From contig JAKAKJ010000018.1 in NCBI GenBank assembly GCA_021824575.1, forward strand, positions 1 to 60,036: DNA of 60,036 nt, written 5' to 3'. The notes below the pieces were generated by a model. It saw nothing but the letters and a program-made list of their open reading frames with translations, was not told the DNA's origin and did not search any database. This document shows, piece by piece, positions 43,810 to 53,722 of the stretch. The stretch is from Chloroflexota bacterium (lineage in GTDB: Bacteria > Chloroflexota > Anaerolineae > Anaerolineales > Villigracilaceae). Made by a program: the position numbers and the translations under genes. Position 1 is the first letter of the stretch, and each line of letters starts with the position of its first letter.

Positions 43810-45432
43810 TTACCCCAAATCGCTAAGCACATCTGGGATCGAATTCAGCACATCGCCTGCCAGCACGGACGCGGTGGTTCCCAAATCGTCAGCAGCGTAA
43901 AGACCGGCTTGAGCGTGAATCCACGCGCCGGCGACCGCGGCGTCGAACGCCTCCGCGCCCTGGGCGCGCAAGCCGACAATTAATCCCGCAAGAACATCAC
44001 CCGTTCCAGCGCGCGCCAAAGCTGGAGACGCAACCGGAATCATTGTGATCCGCCCATCGGGCGCGGCGACAATCGTAAACGCACCCTTGAGTACGATCAC
44101 GTGTCCCCATTCTTTTGCAAACTTTTTTGCGACTGCAATTCGATCATTTTGAATCTCATCGCGCGGCAAACCGGTCAACACTGACATCTCACCGGGATGC
44201 GGGGTCAGCACTGCGGGTGCGGGTAATAACTTATGCCAGTCTTTGATTCTGGCGAGCAGTTTCAAACCGTCCGCGTCAAAAACCATTGGCGGCAATTTGC
44301 TTTCCAGTTTTTCCTTCTTTTCGTTTTCTTCATGCACGAAACCGATATGCGAAGTTGCCTTCTTCGGCAGGGATTTTCCCGTTAGAAAATTTTCGATAAA
44401 TTCTTTGGTGGTCTCTTCCAAACCGAATCCCGGACCGATCAACACGGCTGTGGCGCGTTCCAGATTTTTATTTAAAACTTCCACGGCGTCGCGCGAGATC
44501 ACGCCCATTTCGTTGTGAAGCAGAATCCACGTTGCTTCGGGGAATTGACCCGCCAGCGTATCATGCAATTGGGATGGGATGGCCAACGTTACCAGTCCCG
44601 CGCCGACGCGATACGCAGCCTGCCCGGACAATAAGGCGGCTCCCGTGTAATTGACCGATCCCGCGACGATGAGCGCGGTGCCGAACGTACCTTTGTGCGA
44701 ATCAAGCGGGCGCTCCGGCAGCATCGCGGAAACCATTATTTCCTCAGCAACTTCTGTTTGAATAGATTTCAGCGAAGATAAGTCTTCGGGCAAGCCAATA
44801 TCAACAACTTGTAATTCACCGACCAATTCGTAGGCAGGCAGTTTGAGCAATCCCTGTTTGACCGCCGCCATCGTGACCGTTAAATCCGCCGCGATACATT
44901 CTGCTGCGGCTTCGCCAGTATCGCAGTCAATTCCCGATGGGCAATCCACCGCGACCACAAACGGCTCATTCTCGGACTCGTCAAGAATGGATTGCGCTGC
45001 AGCAAGAACACTGGCAACATCGGACTTCAACGGCAATTTGATTCCCGTGCCAAGCACACCATCCAAAACAACCGACGCGGTTTGAATGAACGCATTCAGG
45101 TTTTGGAAATCTTTGTCTTCATCCGCAAAAAGGATTTCGCCTCCGGCATCTGCCAAGCGCTTGACCAGTTCATCATTCTTTCGCTTGATCAAATATGCGC
45201 GCGCGATCCATCCATCTGCGGCGAGATGCGACAAAGCGACCAACGTATCGCCGCCGTTGTTTCCAGAACCGACCAGGCCAAACACTTCGCGGTCATCTTC
45301 TTCGATGGGCAAATCCTGGACGACTTCCGCCAATCCCTGCCCGGCGTTCTCCATCATTTGATCATACGTCAAGCCGCTGGCATCGGCTTCTTTTTCGATG
45401 GCTTTCATTTCAGAAACAGTGACAAATTTCAT
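43810..45432 (-). CDS. nnr: Bifunctional NAD(P)H-hydrate epimerase / ADP-dependent dehydratase
   Basis: A 540-aa fusion. ATG 45432 is used because GGAGG lies 4 nt upstream. The N-terminal epimerase half has MMENAGQGLAEVV, VGSGNNGGDTLV (~55), VLDGVLGTGIKLPL and VAVDCPSGIDCDTG. The C-terminal dehydratase half has SHKGTFGTALIVAGS, VFDADGLKLL, TPHPGEMSVLTG and the ATP/ADP loop ARAGTGDVLAGLIVGL. It repairs NAD(P)HX formed by hydration of NAD(P)H. About 20 extra residues (ENEKKEKLESK) sit before the VFDADGL motif. The AOR gene is 50 nt upstream on the same strand. Confidence 0.93.
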   Translation of the reverse strand: MKFVTVSEMKAIEKEADASGLTYDQMMENAGQGLAEVVQDLPIEEDDREVFGLVGSGNNGGDTLVALSHLAADGWIARAYLIKRKNDELVKRLADAGGEILFADEDKDFQNLNAFIQTASVVLDGVLGTGIKLPLKSDVASVLAAAQSILDESENEPFVVAVDCPSGIDCDTGEAAAECIAADLTVTMAAVKQGLLKLPAYELVGELQVVDIGLPEDLSSLKSIQTEVAEEIMVSAMLPERPLDSHKGTFGTALIVAGSVNYTGAALLSGQAAYRVGAGLVTLAIPSQLHDTLAGQFPEATWILLHNEMGVISRDAVEVLNKNLERATAVLIGPGFGLEETTKEFIENFLTGKSLPKKATSHIGFVHEENEKKEKLESKLPPMVFDADGLKLLARIKDWHKLLPAPAVLTPHPGEMSVLTGLPRDEIQNDRIAVAKKFAKEWGHVIVLKGAFTIVAAPDGRITMIPVASPALARAGTGDVLAGLIVGLRAQGAEAFDAAVAGAWIHAQAGLYAADDLGTTASVLAGDVLNSIPDVLSDLG

Positions 45433-45482
45433 TGTTCCTCCAAAACTTATAGTGGCGCAGCAAGCATTGCCACTGCCGCATA

Positions 45483-47300
45483 TCAGTCCCACAAATCTTT
45501 TGCAACATCATCTAACCCAAGCGAAAGAAGTTTTTCTTTTGTTGGATAACCCGTTTTTTCATCCCAGCCGCGGGCATCGTAATACGCGTAGAGCATTCCT
45601 TGAATATCAGGCACATAGCCTTCCGTCCCGCCGGTTGACAACGGCTCAAGCAATGCCTTCGGCAATTTATCATTGGCGGCAGTCAGGCCCAGGCGATTGT
45701 TGATAGCGCGCTTGATGTTCCAGCCGCGCTCGCCGACTTTCATCATTTCGTCAATCGTCCAATCGTAGCCACAAGCGGCATTGACCAAATCAACCTGCGT
45801 CTGCGGTGCGATGTTTGCGAAGATGCACATTACCATCGAGTTGTAAACCGTCCGCCAGTTTTGATGACGGGCAACATTCGCGGCTTTGGCTCCATCGCCG
45901 TGACGCGGGAAATATTCGATGCCAATCTCCGGCGTGATGTGTCCCCAATCCACAAAGAAATAATCCGACTGGTTATGGCACGCGCCGCGCGGCGACGTGG
46001 CATACGAAAGCGCCATGCCTGAAACGCCGCGCGGATCATGATACGCGACTTCAAGTCCATTCACCTGCACGGCTTCTTCTTCCGCGCCAAAATGTTTTCC
46101 AAGCCGACGCGAACCTTGCGCGATCCATTCGCCGATGCCGTCGCGACGCGCAGTCATCCGCACCAACTGGCGGACAGCAACCGCATCGCCCCATTTGAGT
46201 TCCAAGCCGCCAGTATCCTTTGTGGTGATGATTCCTTTTTCGAAAAGATAAAACACCAGGCCAATCGTGTTGCCGGTGCTGATCGTGTCCATGCCGTAGC
46301 GATCACACAATTCACCAAGCCGCGTGATCTCAGCCAGATCGTCAATCAAAAGATTTGGGCCAAATGACACAACCGTTTCATATTCGGGACCTTTGCGCCG
46401 AGCGCCATCTTCAAGCCGGACGACGCGCCCGCAGGCGATGACGCAGGCATGACAGGCGCTTTGCCCGGCCAAAATTTTTTCCGTCATCATCGCGCCAGAG
46501 ATGCTATCAACCGATTCAAACCCGCCCTGGTGGTAATACTTGGCGGGCATCGCGCCGAGATATTCAGAATAATTCGCCGCGCCCGCCGTGCCCAATTCAT
46601 GCAGGACGCGCGATTCGTTATCCTGCTTCAACGTGCGATTTGATTCGGAGCGCAATCCGCTGTATCGTCCCGAATGAACGAGCGGCAGCGCCCGCTTACC
46701 ATGCACCGCAATCGCTTTGAGATTTTTCGAAGCCATCACCGCGCCGAGTCCAGTGCGACCTGCGGTGCGGCCATGATCACAATAAATACCTGCGAACAAG
46801 ACACCATTTTCCGCCGCGGGACCGACAACCGCGACGTGCGCGTTCGTGCGGCCAACTTCCTGCTTGACGATTTCCTGCGTCTCGTAAGTATCCCTGCCCC
46901 ACAAATGCGCCGCATCCCGGACCTCGAAGCGGCCATCCTGAATCCAAAGATAAACCGGCACTGACGCTTTTCCCGTGATCCACAAACCATCGTATCCCGC
47001 GAAGCGAAGTTCGGGCCCCCAAAAGCCTCCGCAGTTGGATTCAGCCCATAAACCGGTGGCCGGCCCCTTTCCGCAGACAACGAAGCGGCCAACCGTCGGG
47101 CCAGATGTTCCCGTCAGCGGGCCGTTCATGAAAAGCAATGGCGCACCTGCCGAAAATGGATCCAACTCTTTCGTCAGGTACGGATAAAGCAAGCGCGCCG
47201 CCAATGACGCGCCGCCAAGGAAAGCTCTTTCCAATTCCTCCGGAATTTTATATTCTTCCGTCTTGCCAGTTGTCAAATCAATTTTGAGAATGGGCTGCAT
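45483..47300 (-). CDS. Aldehyde ferredoxin oxidoreductase family protein
   Basis: A 605-aa tungsten/molybdenum bis-pterin oxidoreductase of the AOR family. The N-terminal domain has GGASLAARLLY and SGPTVGRFVVCGKGPATG; the single [4Fe-4S] cluster ligands are C283, C286, C290 (CHACVIACG) and C492 (VMCIFA), the family arrangement. A EYETVVSFGPNLLIDDL stretch and DTISTGNTIGL match pterin-binding regions. It oxidises aldehydes to acids with ferredoxin as acceptor, or the reverse. The substrate is not evident. It may share pterin cofactor supply with the molybdenum hydroxylase. Confidence 0.9.
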   Translation of the reverse strand: MQPILKIDLTTGKTEEYKIPEELERAFLGGASLAARLLYPYLTKELDPFSAGAPLLFMNGPLTGTSGPTVGRFVVCGKGPATGLWAESNCGGFWGPELRFAGYDGLWITGKASVPVYLWIQDGRFEVRDAAHLWGRDTYETQEIVKQEVGRTNAHVAVVGPAAENGVLFAGIYCDHGRTAGRTGLGAVMASKNLKAIAVHGKRALPLVHSGRYSGLRSESNRTLKQDNESRVLHELGTAGAANYSEYLGAMPAKYYHQGGFESVDSISGAMMTEKILAGQSACHACVIACGRVVRLEDGARRKGPEYETVVSFGPNLLIDDLAEITRLGELCDRYGMDTISTGNTIGLVFYLFEKGIITTKDTGGLELKWGDAVAVRQLVRMTARRDGIGEWIAQGSRRLGKHFGAEEEAVQVNGLEVAYHDPRGVSGMALSYATSPRGACHNQSDYFFVDWGHITPEIGIEYFPRHGDGAKAANVARHQNWRTVYNSMVMCIFANIAPQTQVDLVNAACGYDWTIDEMMKVGERGWNIKRAINNRLGLTAANDKLPKALLEPLSTGGTEGYVPDIQGMLYAYYDARGWDEKTGYPTKEKLLSLGLDDVAKDLWD

Positions 47301-47408
47301 AGTGAGTTTTCAAGTTGCAGGTTATAGAGTTTGAAGATTGGAAGGTTTGCAAGCCTGAAGGCTGGCAAGTTAACCTGCCAACTTTTTAACATTCGAACTT
47401 GCCGACGA

Positions 47409-47819
47409 TTAAAGTATCTCCGTCGTGATCTCGCGGCAACAGCGGACAAAGTCCAAAACTGTCGGGACGTTTCGCATCATATACCCGAGACTTCCTTCGA
47501 CTTTTAGCTTGCTGGTCATCATGGCGGTCATGGGGTCGAGTTTTCCAAGCAGAATGGAAGTGAAGTTATTGTATGGCGAATGCAAAATAAATGTTGGCTT
47601 TGCATATTTCTTCGCATCAGGCGCATATTCAACACCGCGGCATTTTCCATGCCAGAGATCGAGGTACATAAGCAAAGGTTGGGCCAAATTACCAGCCGGT
47701 TGAATATCAAAAATCAAATCGCCTTCCCAATGCTTTGCCACTTCATTGTAACGCGCATCGTCATTCAGCTTTGCCTGCAGCGCATCCAGCCATTCAGCAG
47801 ACGGAAATTTGACAGACAT
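47409..47819 (-). CDS. SCP2 sterol-carrier-like protein
   Basis: A 136-aa SCP2-fold protein. The central segment (LMYLDLWHGKCRGVEYAPDA) and the DPMTAMMTSKLKVEGSLGYMM region correspond to the SCP2 KLDPMxAMMxGKLKxxGDL pattern. GGAGG lies 6 nt before the ATG. Such proteins bind fatty acyl chains or other hydrophobic ligands. It is about 110 nt upstream of the AOR gene on the same strand, which may mean the two act on the same hydrophobic aldehyde; this is a guess from context. Confidence 0.82.
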   Translation of the reverse strand: MSVKFPSAEWLDALQAKLNDDARYNEVAKHWEGDLIFDIQPAGNLAQPLLMYLDLWHGKCRGVEYAPDAKKYAKPTFILHSPYNNFTSILLGKLDPMTAMMTSKLKVEGSLGYMMRNVPTVLDFVRCCREITTEIL

Positions 47820-48140
47820 GAAAGCCTCCGTTCATCGAATGAATGGATTTTACCACTTCCAATTTTTGATTTGTTCACTGCAGAGATGCGATGAAGAAAA
47901 ATCAGGTTACATTATCAAGCAATGATGTTCAGCTCGAATTAGCGAATTTCATAAATATCGCCAACTCCTTGACTGCCAGCAAAAATTTAACCTGCCTGCC
48001 TCTTGCACAATTCGTCAACATGGTCTATGCTTATAAAAATAGTTCTTCGTCCAAGGGAAAGGAGGATGTTACTCCGATTCATTCATCACTCCTTCTCGAC
48101 AAAATTCCAACAACATAAAACTTGATCAGAGGAGAATGTC
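47820..48140 (+). other. Intergenic region between SCP2 and binding-protein genes
   Basis: About 320 nt without a confident gene. It holds a 75-codon plus-strand reading frame (47891-48118) without ribosome site, a TATAAA box at 48032, which may be a promoter of the amino-acid transporter genes, and the ribosome site AGAGGAG before 48141. Confidence 0.4.
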
Positions 48141-49145
48141 ATGAAGAAACTCAATGCGGTTGTGCTCGTGGTGTTTGCAGGTGCAATGTTATTAACGGCC
48201 TGCGGCGGAGGGGCCGCGCCGACAGCCGCTCCAACCCAGGCGCCAGCGGTAACGCAAGCGCCCGCCGTTCAAGCTCCCGCCACACAAGCGCCAACCACAG
48301 CGCCTGATTTGTTGGCAACAATTCAAACGCGCGGAACTTTGGTCATCTCGACCGATCCGGCGTATCCGCCGCAATCCGCGCTCAAGGCAAATCCGCAGCG
48401 TACACCGGGGACAAAGTGCGCGGCAGATCAAAAGACGCTTGGCGAACTCGAAGGTTTCGACATTGATGTCGCTGCCGCCATCGCCAAAGGATTGGGTGTC
48501 GAGCCTTGCTTCGTCACGCCCGATTGGACATTGATCACAGCTGGAAACTGGGCAGGCCGTTGGGATATCAGCGTTGGTTCCATGAGCATTACGCCCGAAC
48601 GCGCCAAGCTGCTCTACTTTGCCCAACCCTATTACACGACGCCAGCCGCATTATTTGTCTACAAAGACAACACAACGTATCAACAACCGTCTGACCTGAG
48701 TGGAAAGAAGATAGGCTCATGCGGTTCATGCACATACGAAAGCTACCTCAATGGCACACTGGTCATCCCGGGTGAGACAATCAACTTCGTCATCAAGAAC
48801 GCAGATATCAAAACCTACGATACCGACAGCACCGCGCTGGAAGACCTCTCACTGGGCGACGGTGTGCGCCTGGACGCGGTTCTGACCGCGCAGCCCACCG
48901 GCCAGCAAGCCATCAAAGACGGCAAGCCGCTCAAACAGTTGGGCGATCCGCTGTTCTACGAATATCTCGCCCCGGCCTTTGATCGGAATTCGCCGCTCGA
49001 CCCGCATTCCTTCATCGCGAAAGTATCCGAAATTGTTTCGGGACTCCATAAAGACGGCACGCTCACCAAACTTTCGATGCAATATTACGGCACAGATTTA
49101 ACGACAAGCGCCGCAACATTCGACGCGTCCGCATTCGGAAAGTAA
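48141..49145 (+). CDS. Polar amino-acid ABC transporter binding lipoprotein (first system)
   Basis: A 334-aa lipoprotein with lipobox LTAC (~18-21), an Ala/Pro/Thr/Gln-rich linker (~25-55) and a SBP_bac_3 domain (TRGTLVISTDPAYPP, GFDIDVAAAIAKGLG, SITPERAKLLYFAQPYY, then YDTDSTALEDLSLGDGVRLD). Several Cys residues (KCAAD, EPCF, SCGSC) are unusual for the family. AGAGGAG is the ribosome site. It delivers an amino acid or related compound to the permease and ATPase that follow; the ligand is not predictable. Confidence 0.9.
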   Translation: MKKLNAVVLVVFAGAMLLTACGGGAAPTAAPTQAPAVTQAPAVQAPATQAPTTAPDLLATIQTRGTLVISTDPAYPPQSALKANPQRTPGTKCAADQKTLGELEGFDIDVAAAIAKGLGVEPCFVTPDWTLITAGNWAGRWDISVGSMSITPERAKLLYFAQPYYTTPAALFVYKDNTTYQQPSDLSGKKIGSCGSCTYESYLNGTLVIPGETINFVIKNADIKTYDTDSTALEDLSLGDGVRLDAVLTAQPTGQQAIKDGKPLKQLGDPLFYEYLAPAFDRNSPLDPHSFIAKVSEIVSGLHKDGTLTKLSMQYYGTDLTTSAATFDASAFGK

Positions 49146-49155
49146 ATCTCCGCAT

Positions 49156-49190
49156 AAACGGTGGGGCGAACTGCCCCACCGTTTCCTTTT
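49156..49190 (+). terminator. Hairpin between binding-protein and permease genes
   Basis: AAACGGTGGGGC (49156-49167) and GCCCCACCGTTT (49173-49184) form a 12-bp perfect stem with a 5-nt loop followed by CCTTTTTG. As a leaky terminator it would lower permease/ATPase expression relative to the binding protein. Confidence 0.8.
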
Positions 49191-49205
49191 TGTCATTCAT
49201 CTATC

Positions 49206-50063
49206 ATGGCTAGTGAGTCTCTTACACAACCTGACCTCAACCAGGAAATGGGAATTGCCCTGGTTGCCCTTCAGCGGCGGAATAAAATAATCCAGCAAAT
49301 CAAGATCGCGGGGGTTTGGGTCGCATTGGTCGCAGTGCTGACTGGCGGTTTGTTGTTGATACGCATTGAACCAGGCTACATGCTGCAGCACTACAACATC
49401 ATCCTTCAAGGCGCATGGACGACCATTTATGTGTCATTTGTATCCATCCTGATCGCAACTGCAATCGCGTTGATGGGTTCCATAGCACGCTTGTCATCGA
49501 GCGCGGTAGCGCAAGGCATTTCCGGGTTTTATGTGTCGCTTCTGCGTGGGACGCCGTTGTTGATCCAGATTTACGTAATTTATCTCGGTCTTCCGCAGAT
49601 CGGGCAGCAACTCACGGAATCAGGTTTTCCCACCATCGGCAGAATGTTCATACTGGACGCGATCCCTGCTGGTATTCTTGCCTTGAGCCTGAACTACGGC
49701 GCGTACATGACCGAAATCTTCCGAGCCGGACTTCAATCCATCAGCCACGGGCAGCGCGAAGCCGCCATCGCGCTCGGCATGACGCAGTGGCAGGTGATGC
49801 GGCGTGTGATTCTTCCGCAGGCGATCCGCATCATCATCCCGGACGTAGGCAACCAGTTCATTGCCATGCAAAAAGATTCGGCACTGGTCTCGGTCATGGG
49901 TGTGTGGGAAATCACTTATCTTGCGAATCGTTACGCGCGCCGCGACAGCAAATACATGGAAATGTTCCTGGTCGCAGCCGCGGCGTATTGGATATTGACG
50001 ATCATCTCGTCCTGGCTTCAGGGCCGGCTGGAGAAACGGATGGCAAAAGCGTATGAGCGCTGA
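49206..50063 (+). CDS. Polar amino-acid ABC transporter permease (first system)
   Basis: A 285-aa HisM/GlnP-type permease. It has an N-terminal helix (~38-55), then about five helices, with [20 protein letters not shown] (~110), [18 protein letters not shown] and the EAA loop [23 protein letters not shown] 49206 is chosen; there is no strong ribosome site, and the terminator hairpin lies just before it. The ATPase start lies 11 nt inside its end. Confidence 0.87.
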   Translation: MASESLTQPDLNQEMGIALVALQRRNKIIQQIKIAGVWVALVAVLTGGLLLIRIEPGYMLQHYNIILQGAWTTIYVSFVSILIATAIALMGSIARLSSSAVAQGISGFYVSLLRGTPLLIQIYVIYLGLPQIGQQLTESGFPTIGRMFILDAIPAGILALSLNYGAYMTEIFRAGLQSISHGQREAAIALGMTQWQVMRRVILPQAIRIIIPDVGNQFIAMQKDSALVSVMGVWEITYLANRYARRDSKYMEMFLVAAAAYWILTIISSWLQGRLEKRMAKAYER

Positions 50064-50835
50064 ATCAATCGTACGCGTATCCGACCTCCATAAATGGTTT
50101 GGGATGCTGCATGTCCTGCGCGAAATTTCGTTGAACGTTCACGAACGCGAGGTGGTCTGCATTATCGGGCGCAGCGGCTCAGGCAAGAGCACGCTGCTGC
50201 GCTGTATCAATTTTCTCGAAGAGCCGTCACACGGCGCCATCGAAGTCAACAATGTCAAAGTTGAGATCGGTGAAAAAGGCAAAAGCCGCATAAAGAACTA
50301 TAAGCAATCGGTTCATGATATCCGCCTGCAAACCGGCATGGTGTTTCAGGAGTTCAATCTTTTCCCACACATGTCGGCTCTTGAAAATGTGATCGAAGGG
50401 CCGATCACCGTCAAGAAAATGGATAAAACCGAAGCGGTCAAGATTGCCGAGTTCAACCTGGATCGCGTCGGAATGTTGTTCAAGAAAGATGAATATCCGC
50501 TGCGCCTTTCCGGCGGGCAGAAACAGCGCGTGGCAATTGCGCGGGCACTGGCCATGGAGCCGAAGGTCATGCTCTTCGATGAGCCAACGTCCGCTCTCGA
50601 TCCGGAATTGATCGGCGAAGTCCTGAACGTCATGAAGGATTTGGCGAAGGTGGGCATGACCATGCTGGTCGTGACTCACGAAATGGGCTTTGCGCGCGAA
50701 GTGGCCGACCGCGTAGTCGTCATGGCCGATGGCGAAATCATCGAGCAGGGTGTGCCCGCTGAAGTTTTCAATTCGCCGCAGGACGCGCGCACGCGAGCAT
50801 TGATCGAACGCTATCATTCTGGCGGGGCCAGATGA
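50053..50835 (+). CDS. Polar amino-acid ABC transporter ATPase (first system)
   Basis: A 260-aa GlnQ-type ATPase: Walker [10 protein letters not shown] (~37), Q-loop [17 protein letters not shown] (~97), signature [17 protein letters not shown] (~154), Walker [21 protein letters not shown] (~174) and H-loop [24 protein letters not shown] insertion before the Q-loop is typical of this subgroup. Overlap with the permease gene indicates coupled translation. Confidence 0.92.
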   Translation: MSAESIVRVSDLHKWFGMLHVLREISLNVHEREVVCIIGRSGSGKSTLLRCINFLEEPSHGAIEVNNVKVEIGEKGKSRIKNYKQSVHDIRLQTGMVFQEFNLFPHMSALENVIEGPITVKKMDKTEAVKIAEFNLDRVGMLFKKDEYPLRLSGGQKQRVAIARALAMEPKVMLFDEPTSALDPELIGEVLNVMKDLAKVGMTMLVVTHEMGFAREVADRVVVMADGEIIEQGVPAEVFNSPQDARTRALIERYHSGGAR

Positions 50836-50997
50836 AATAAAGAAGCAGCCTGTCCATTTGGCAAAACAAGATAAGAAGTTGCTTACAATATATTACGCGT
50901 TTCCGCTCTTCGTGTAAAATTAGATTATGCTTTATGGTTTATTAGCAACAATCGCCGAATCGATTGAAGAAATCAAATTGACAAAGGAGAGAGAAAG

Positions 50998-51960
50998 ATG
51001 AAAAAGGTTTTTGTACTTTTCAGCTCGCTGGTCCTCCTCAGCCTTTTGCTGGCCGCATGCGGACCAACCCCCACGCCGCCTCCGCCGGTCACAGTCGTTG
51101 TGACGGAGATCGTTACCCAGCCTCCCACGGCTGTGCCAACAGCTGCGCCGCCAACCCCAACGCCGGTAGCATCCGTTGATCCCTCGGCTCTGGCGCAAAA
51201 AGGCAAACTCCTGATCTGCTCTGATTTGCCGTATCCTCCTCAGGAATTTTTTGACGCCAATGGCAACCCAACCGGCTCAGATATCGAGATCGGCTTAGAG
51301 ATCGCTAATCGCCTGGGCTTGCAGGGCGTCGTCGTCAACAGTGTCTTTGACACCATCATTGCGGCGGTCACCAGCGGCAAATGCGACATCATCATTTCTG
51401 CCCAGAATATCACCACCGATCGCCAGAAGCAGGTCAGCATGATCCCCTACTTCCAGGCCGGACAATCCATGGTTGTGGCCAAGGGCAACCCGGACAACAT
51501 CAATGCTCCGACCGACTTGTGCGGAAAGAGTGCTGCGGCTGAAAGCGGCACAACGGAAGCTGATTATTTGCAGGGAACCGGCGACTATAAAGGCAAAGGC
51601 TTGCCCGCCGAATGCAGCGCTGCCGGGAAACCTCCAGTCAACGTGGTGGTAACACAAAAAGATACGGACGCCCTGCAGCAGTTGCAGGCTGGCAAGGTGG
51701 CCGCTTACTTTGCTGATTCGCCGGTGGCTTCGTATTACACGGTTCAGCACCCCGATCAATTCCAGGTCGTTGGCCAGATCATCGAACCCGCAATGGAAGG
51801 CATTAGCGTTCCGTGCGGTCAGGCCGATTGCACCAACGCTCCACTCACACCGCTTGGTCAGGCTGTGAAGACCGCTTTGCAGAGCATGATGGCTGATGGG
51901 ACATACTTAAAGATCCTCACCAAGTATGGTTTACAATCTGGGGCGGTAACGCTTCAATAA
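50998..51960 (+). CDS. Polar amino-acid ABC transporter binding lipoprotein (second system)
   Basis: A 320-aa lipoprotein with lipobox LLAAC (~16-20), a Pro/Thr-rich linker (~21-58) and a SBP_bac_3 domain (KGKLLICSDLPYPPQEFFD, GSDIEIGLEIANRLG, CDIIISAQNITTDRQKQVSM, AYFADSPVASYY). It is a diverged counterpart of the binding protein at 48141. AAAGGAG is the ribosome site. The ligand is unknown; differing sequences suggest a different ligand from the first system. Confidence 0.9.
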   Translation: MKKVFVLFSSLVLLSLLLAACGPTPTPPPPVTVVVTEIVTQPPTAVPTAAPPTPTPVASVDPSALAQKGKLLICSDLPYPPQEFFDANGNPTGSDIEIGLEIANRLGLQGVVVNSVFDTIIAAVTSGKCDIIISAQNITTDRQKQVSMIPYFQAGQSMVVAKGNPDNINAPTDLCGKSAAAESGTTEADYLQGTGDYKGKGLPAECSAAGKPPVNVVVTQKDTDALQQLQAGKVAAYFADSPVASYYTVQHPDQFQVVGQIIEPAMEGISVPCGQADCTNAPLTPLGQAVKTALQSMMADGTYLKILTKYGLQSGAVTLQ

Positions 51961-51995
51961 GCACAACGGAATACAGGCGATATGTTGCAATAACA

Positions 51996-52036
51996 TTGGT
52001 GCAGGCTGGTCAGAGACTTCGGCCGGCCTGCACCAA
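51996..52036 (+). terminator. Hairpin between second binding-protein and permease genes
   Basis: TTGGTGCAGGC (51996-52006) and GCCTGCACCAA (52026-52036) form an 11-bp perfect stem, extendable inward by GU and GC pairs. No T-run follows, so it is more likely a 3'-end stabiliser of the binding-protein mRNA than a full terminator. Confidence 0.6.
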
Positions 52037-52059
52037 ATCAACAAACGGGAGAGGTATTC

Positions 52060-52845
52060 ATGTATCATTTTGATTGGCCTCTATTCTTTCAATATATCTG
52101 GCCGCCCACCGCCTTTCATGACCCCTTAATCCGAAACGGATTGATCGTCACCATCGTGGTCAGCATTGTCGCGCAAGCGCTCGGCGTTGTGCTTGGGTTG
52201 TTTATAGCTCTCGGCAAGATGTCCAAGTTCCCGCTTTTTCGCTGGCTGGCCGAAGTGTATGTCTGGTATTTTCGCGGAACGCCGCTGCTGGTTCAAATGA
52301 TGCTGCTCTTCTTCGGGTTGGGCATCACACACATTTACGATTTTCCCGATATCAAACTTGGAGCATTGGTTATCAGCGGCGCGATTCAGGCAGGTGCGCT
52401 TGCGTTGGGTGTCAACGAAGGCGCTTATATGGCTGAAATTGTCCGCGCCGGCATCGAAGCAATTGATCCGGGGCAAATGGAAGCAGCCAAATCGCTTGGC
52501 ATGACCTACGGCCTGGCCATGCAGCGCATTGTTCTCCCGCAAGCCGCCAAAGTTATCATCCCGCCGCTGGGCAACGAATTCAACAGCATGATGAAAACGA
52601 CTTCGCTGATGGAAGTCATCTCAGCAGGTGAATTATTTTTCGGGTTTACCCAGGTCAATGCGCGGCTCTTCAAACCTTTTGAATTATTCATTGCGGCATC
52701 TTTGTACTATCTGGCGCTGACCACCATCTGGTCACTCGTTCAGGCGCGGATCGAAGCCAGCCTTGGTGAACGCAAAGGCGTGGAGCGTGGTCCGGGCATG
52801 GTCCAACGATTGTTTTCCGGTTCCAGCGGAAAAGGAGCGCGCTGA
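52060..52845 (+). CDS. Polar amino-acid ABC transporter permease (second system)
   Basis: A 261-aa permease with about five helices and the HisM/GlnP pattern: YVWYFRGTPLLVQMMLLFFG (~63), GVNEGAYMAEIVRAGIEAI and the EAA loop PGQMEAAKSLGMTYGLAMQRIVLPQAAK. The ribosome site GGGAGAGG precedes ATG 52060. Its stop shares a base with the ATPase start (TGATG). Confidence 0.9.
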   Translation: MYHFDWPLFFQYIWPPTAFHDPLIRNGLIVTIVVSIVAQALGVVLGLFIALGKMSKFPLFRWLAEVYVWYFRGTPLLVQMMLLFFGLGITHIYDFPDIKLGALVISGAIQAGALALGVNEGAYMAEIVRAGIEAIDPGQMEAAKSLGMTYGLAMQRIVLPQAAKVIIPPLGNEFNSMMKTTSLMEVISAGELFFGFTQVNARLFKPFELFIAASLYYLALTTIWSLVQARIEASLGERKGVERGPGMVQRLFSGSSGKGAR

Positions 52846-53645
52846 TGATCACCCCTACCACTCCCATCGTAAAACTGGCTGACAGCAACATCATTGTTAA
52901 GGCCGAAAATGTAAACAAGTATTTTGGCGCGCTTCATGTGTTGAAGGACATTGACCTTGAAGTCCGCAAAAATGAAGTGTTGGTCATCATTGGCCCGTCC
53001 GGTTCGGGCAAAAGCACATTCCTGCGCTGCATCAATCATTTGGAAAAGATCAACAGCGGGCATATATATGTAAACGGCCATCTGATCGGGTACCATGAAC
53101 GCAACGGCAAACTGGTGGAAGACAGTGAGAGAAACATTTCCCACCAGCGCGCCGAGATCGGCATGGTGTTCCAGCATTTCAATTTGTTCCCGCACTTGAC
53201 TGTAATGGAAAACCTCATCGAGGCGCCGATGCGCGTGCGAAAGATACCGGAGGAGCAGGCGCGCGCAGATGGAAAACGATTGCTGGCACGCGTTGGGCTG
53301 ACCGATAAACACGATAAATATCCAAACCAGTTATCCGGCGGGCAGCAGCAGCGCGTCGCGATTGCGCGTGCGCTGGCAATGAAACCAAGCCTGATGCTTT
53401 TCGATGAACCGACATCCGCTCTCGATCCGGAAATGATCGGTGAAGTCCTCGACGTGATGAAGGAGCTTGCCCACGAGATGACCATGATCGTCGTCTCACA
53501 CGAAATGGGATTCGCCCGCGCTGCCGCGAATCGAATTGTCTTCGTGGACGAAGGTCAAATCATTGAACAGGCATCGCCTGAAGAATTCTTTGCCAATCCG
53601 CGTTCAGAACGGACGCGATTATTCCTGAGCCAAATCCTTCATTAG
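52845..53645 (+). CDS. Polar amino-acid ABC transporter ATPase (second system)
   Basis: A 266-aa GlnQ-type ATPase: Walker A GPSGSGKST (~46), Q-loop MVFQHFNLFPHLTVMEN (~107), signature [17 protein letters not shown] (~163), Walker [21 protein letters not shown] (~183) and H-loop VVSHEMGFA. It resembles the ATPase at 50053, which supports a duplication of the whole three-gene unit. AAAGGAG lies 7 nt before the ATG. A strong terminator follows. Confidence 0.92.
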   Translation: MITPTTPIVKLADSNIIVKAENVNKYFGALHVLKDIDLEVRKNEVLVIIGPSGSGKSTFLRCINHLEKINSGHIYVNGHLIGYHERNGKLVEDSERNISHQRAEIGMVFQHFNLFPHLTVMENLIEAPMRVRKIPEEQARADGKRLLARVGLTDKHDKYPNQLSGGQQQRVAIARALAMKPSLMLFDEPTSALDPEMIGEVLDVMKELAHEMTMIVVSHEMGFARAAANRIVFVDEGQIIEQASPEEFFANPRSERTRLFLSQILH

Positions 53646-53666
53646 GTTATCGGCAAATCAAAACAC

Positions 53667-53696
53667 AAAGTCCCCGAAAATTTCGGGGACTTTTTT
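53667..53696. terminator. Bidirectional intrinsic terminator
   Basis: AAAGTCCCCGAAA / TTTCGGGGACTTT with one central base and a TTTTTT run. It lies between the convergent ATPase and ferric-reductase-like genes and has a partial T-run on the other strand as well. Confidence 0.85.
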
Positions 53697-53722
53697 CTGG
53701 TCAATCCAGAAATAAAACCGCA

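Noticed and set aside
47301-47400. GCAAG/GGCAAGTT repeats and a GTTAAC palindrome upstream of the AOR gene
   Set aside because: Short, degenerate and without a clear operator or terminator pattern.
47891-48118. 75-codon plus-strand frame in the intergenic gap
   Set aside because: No ribosome site, no recognisable motif; may still be a small gene but support is too thin.
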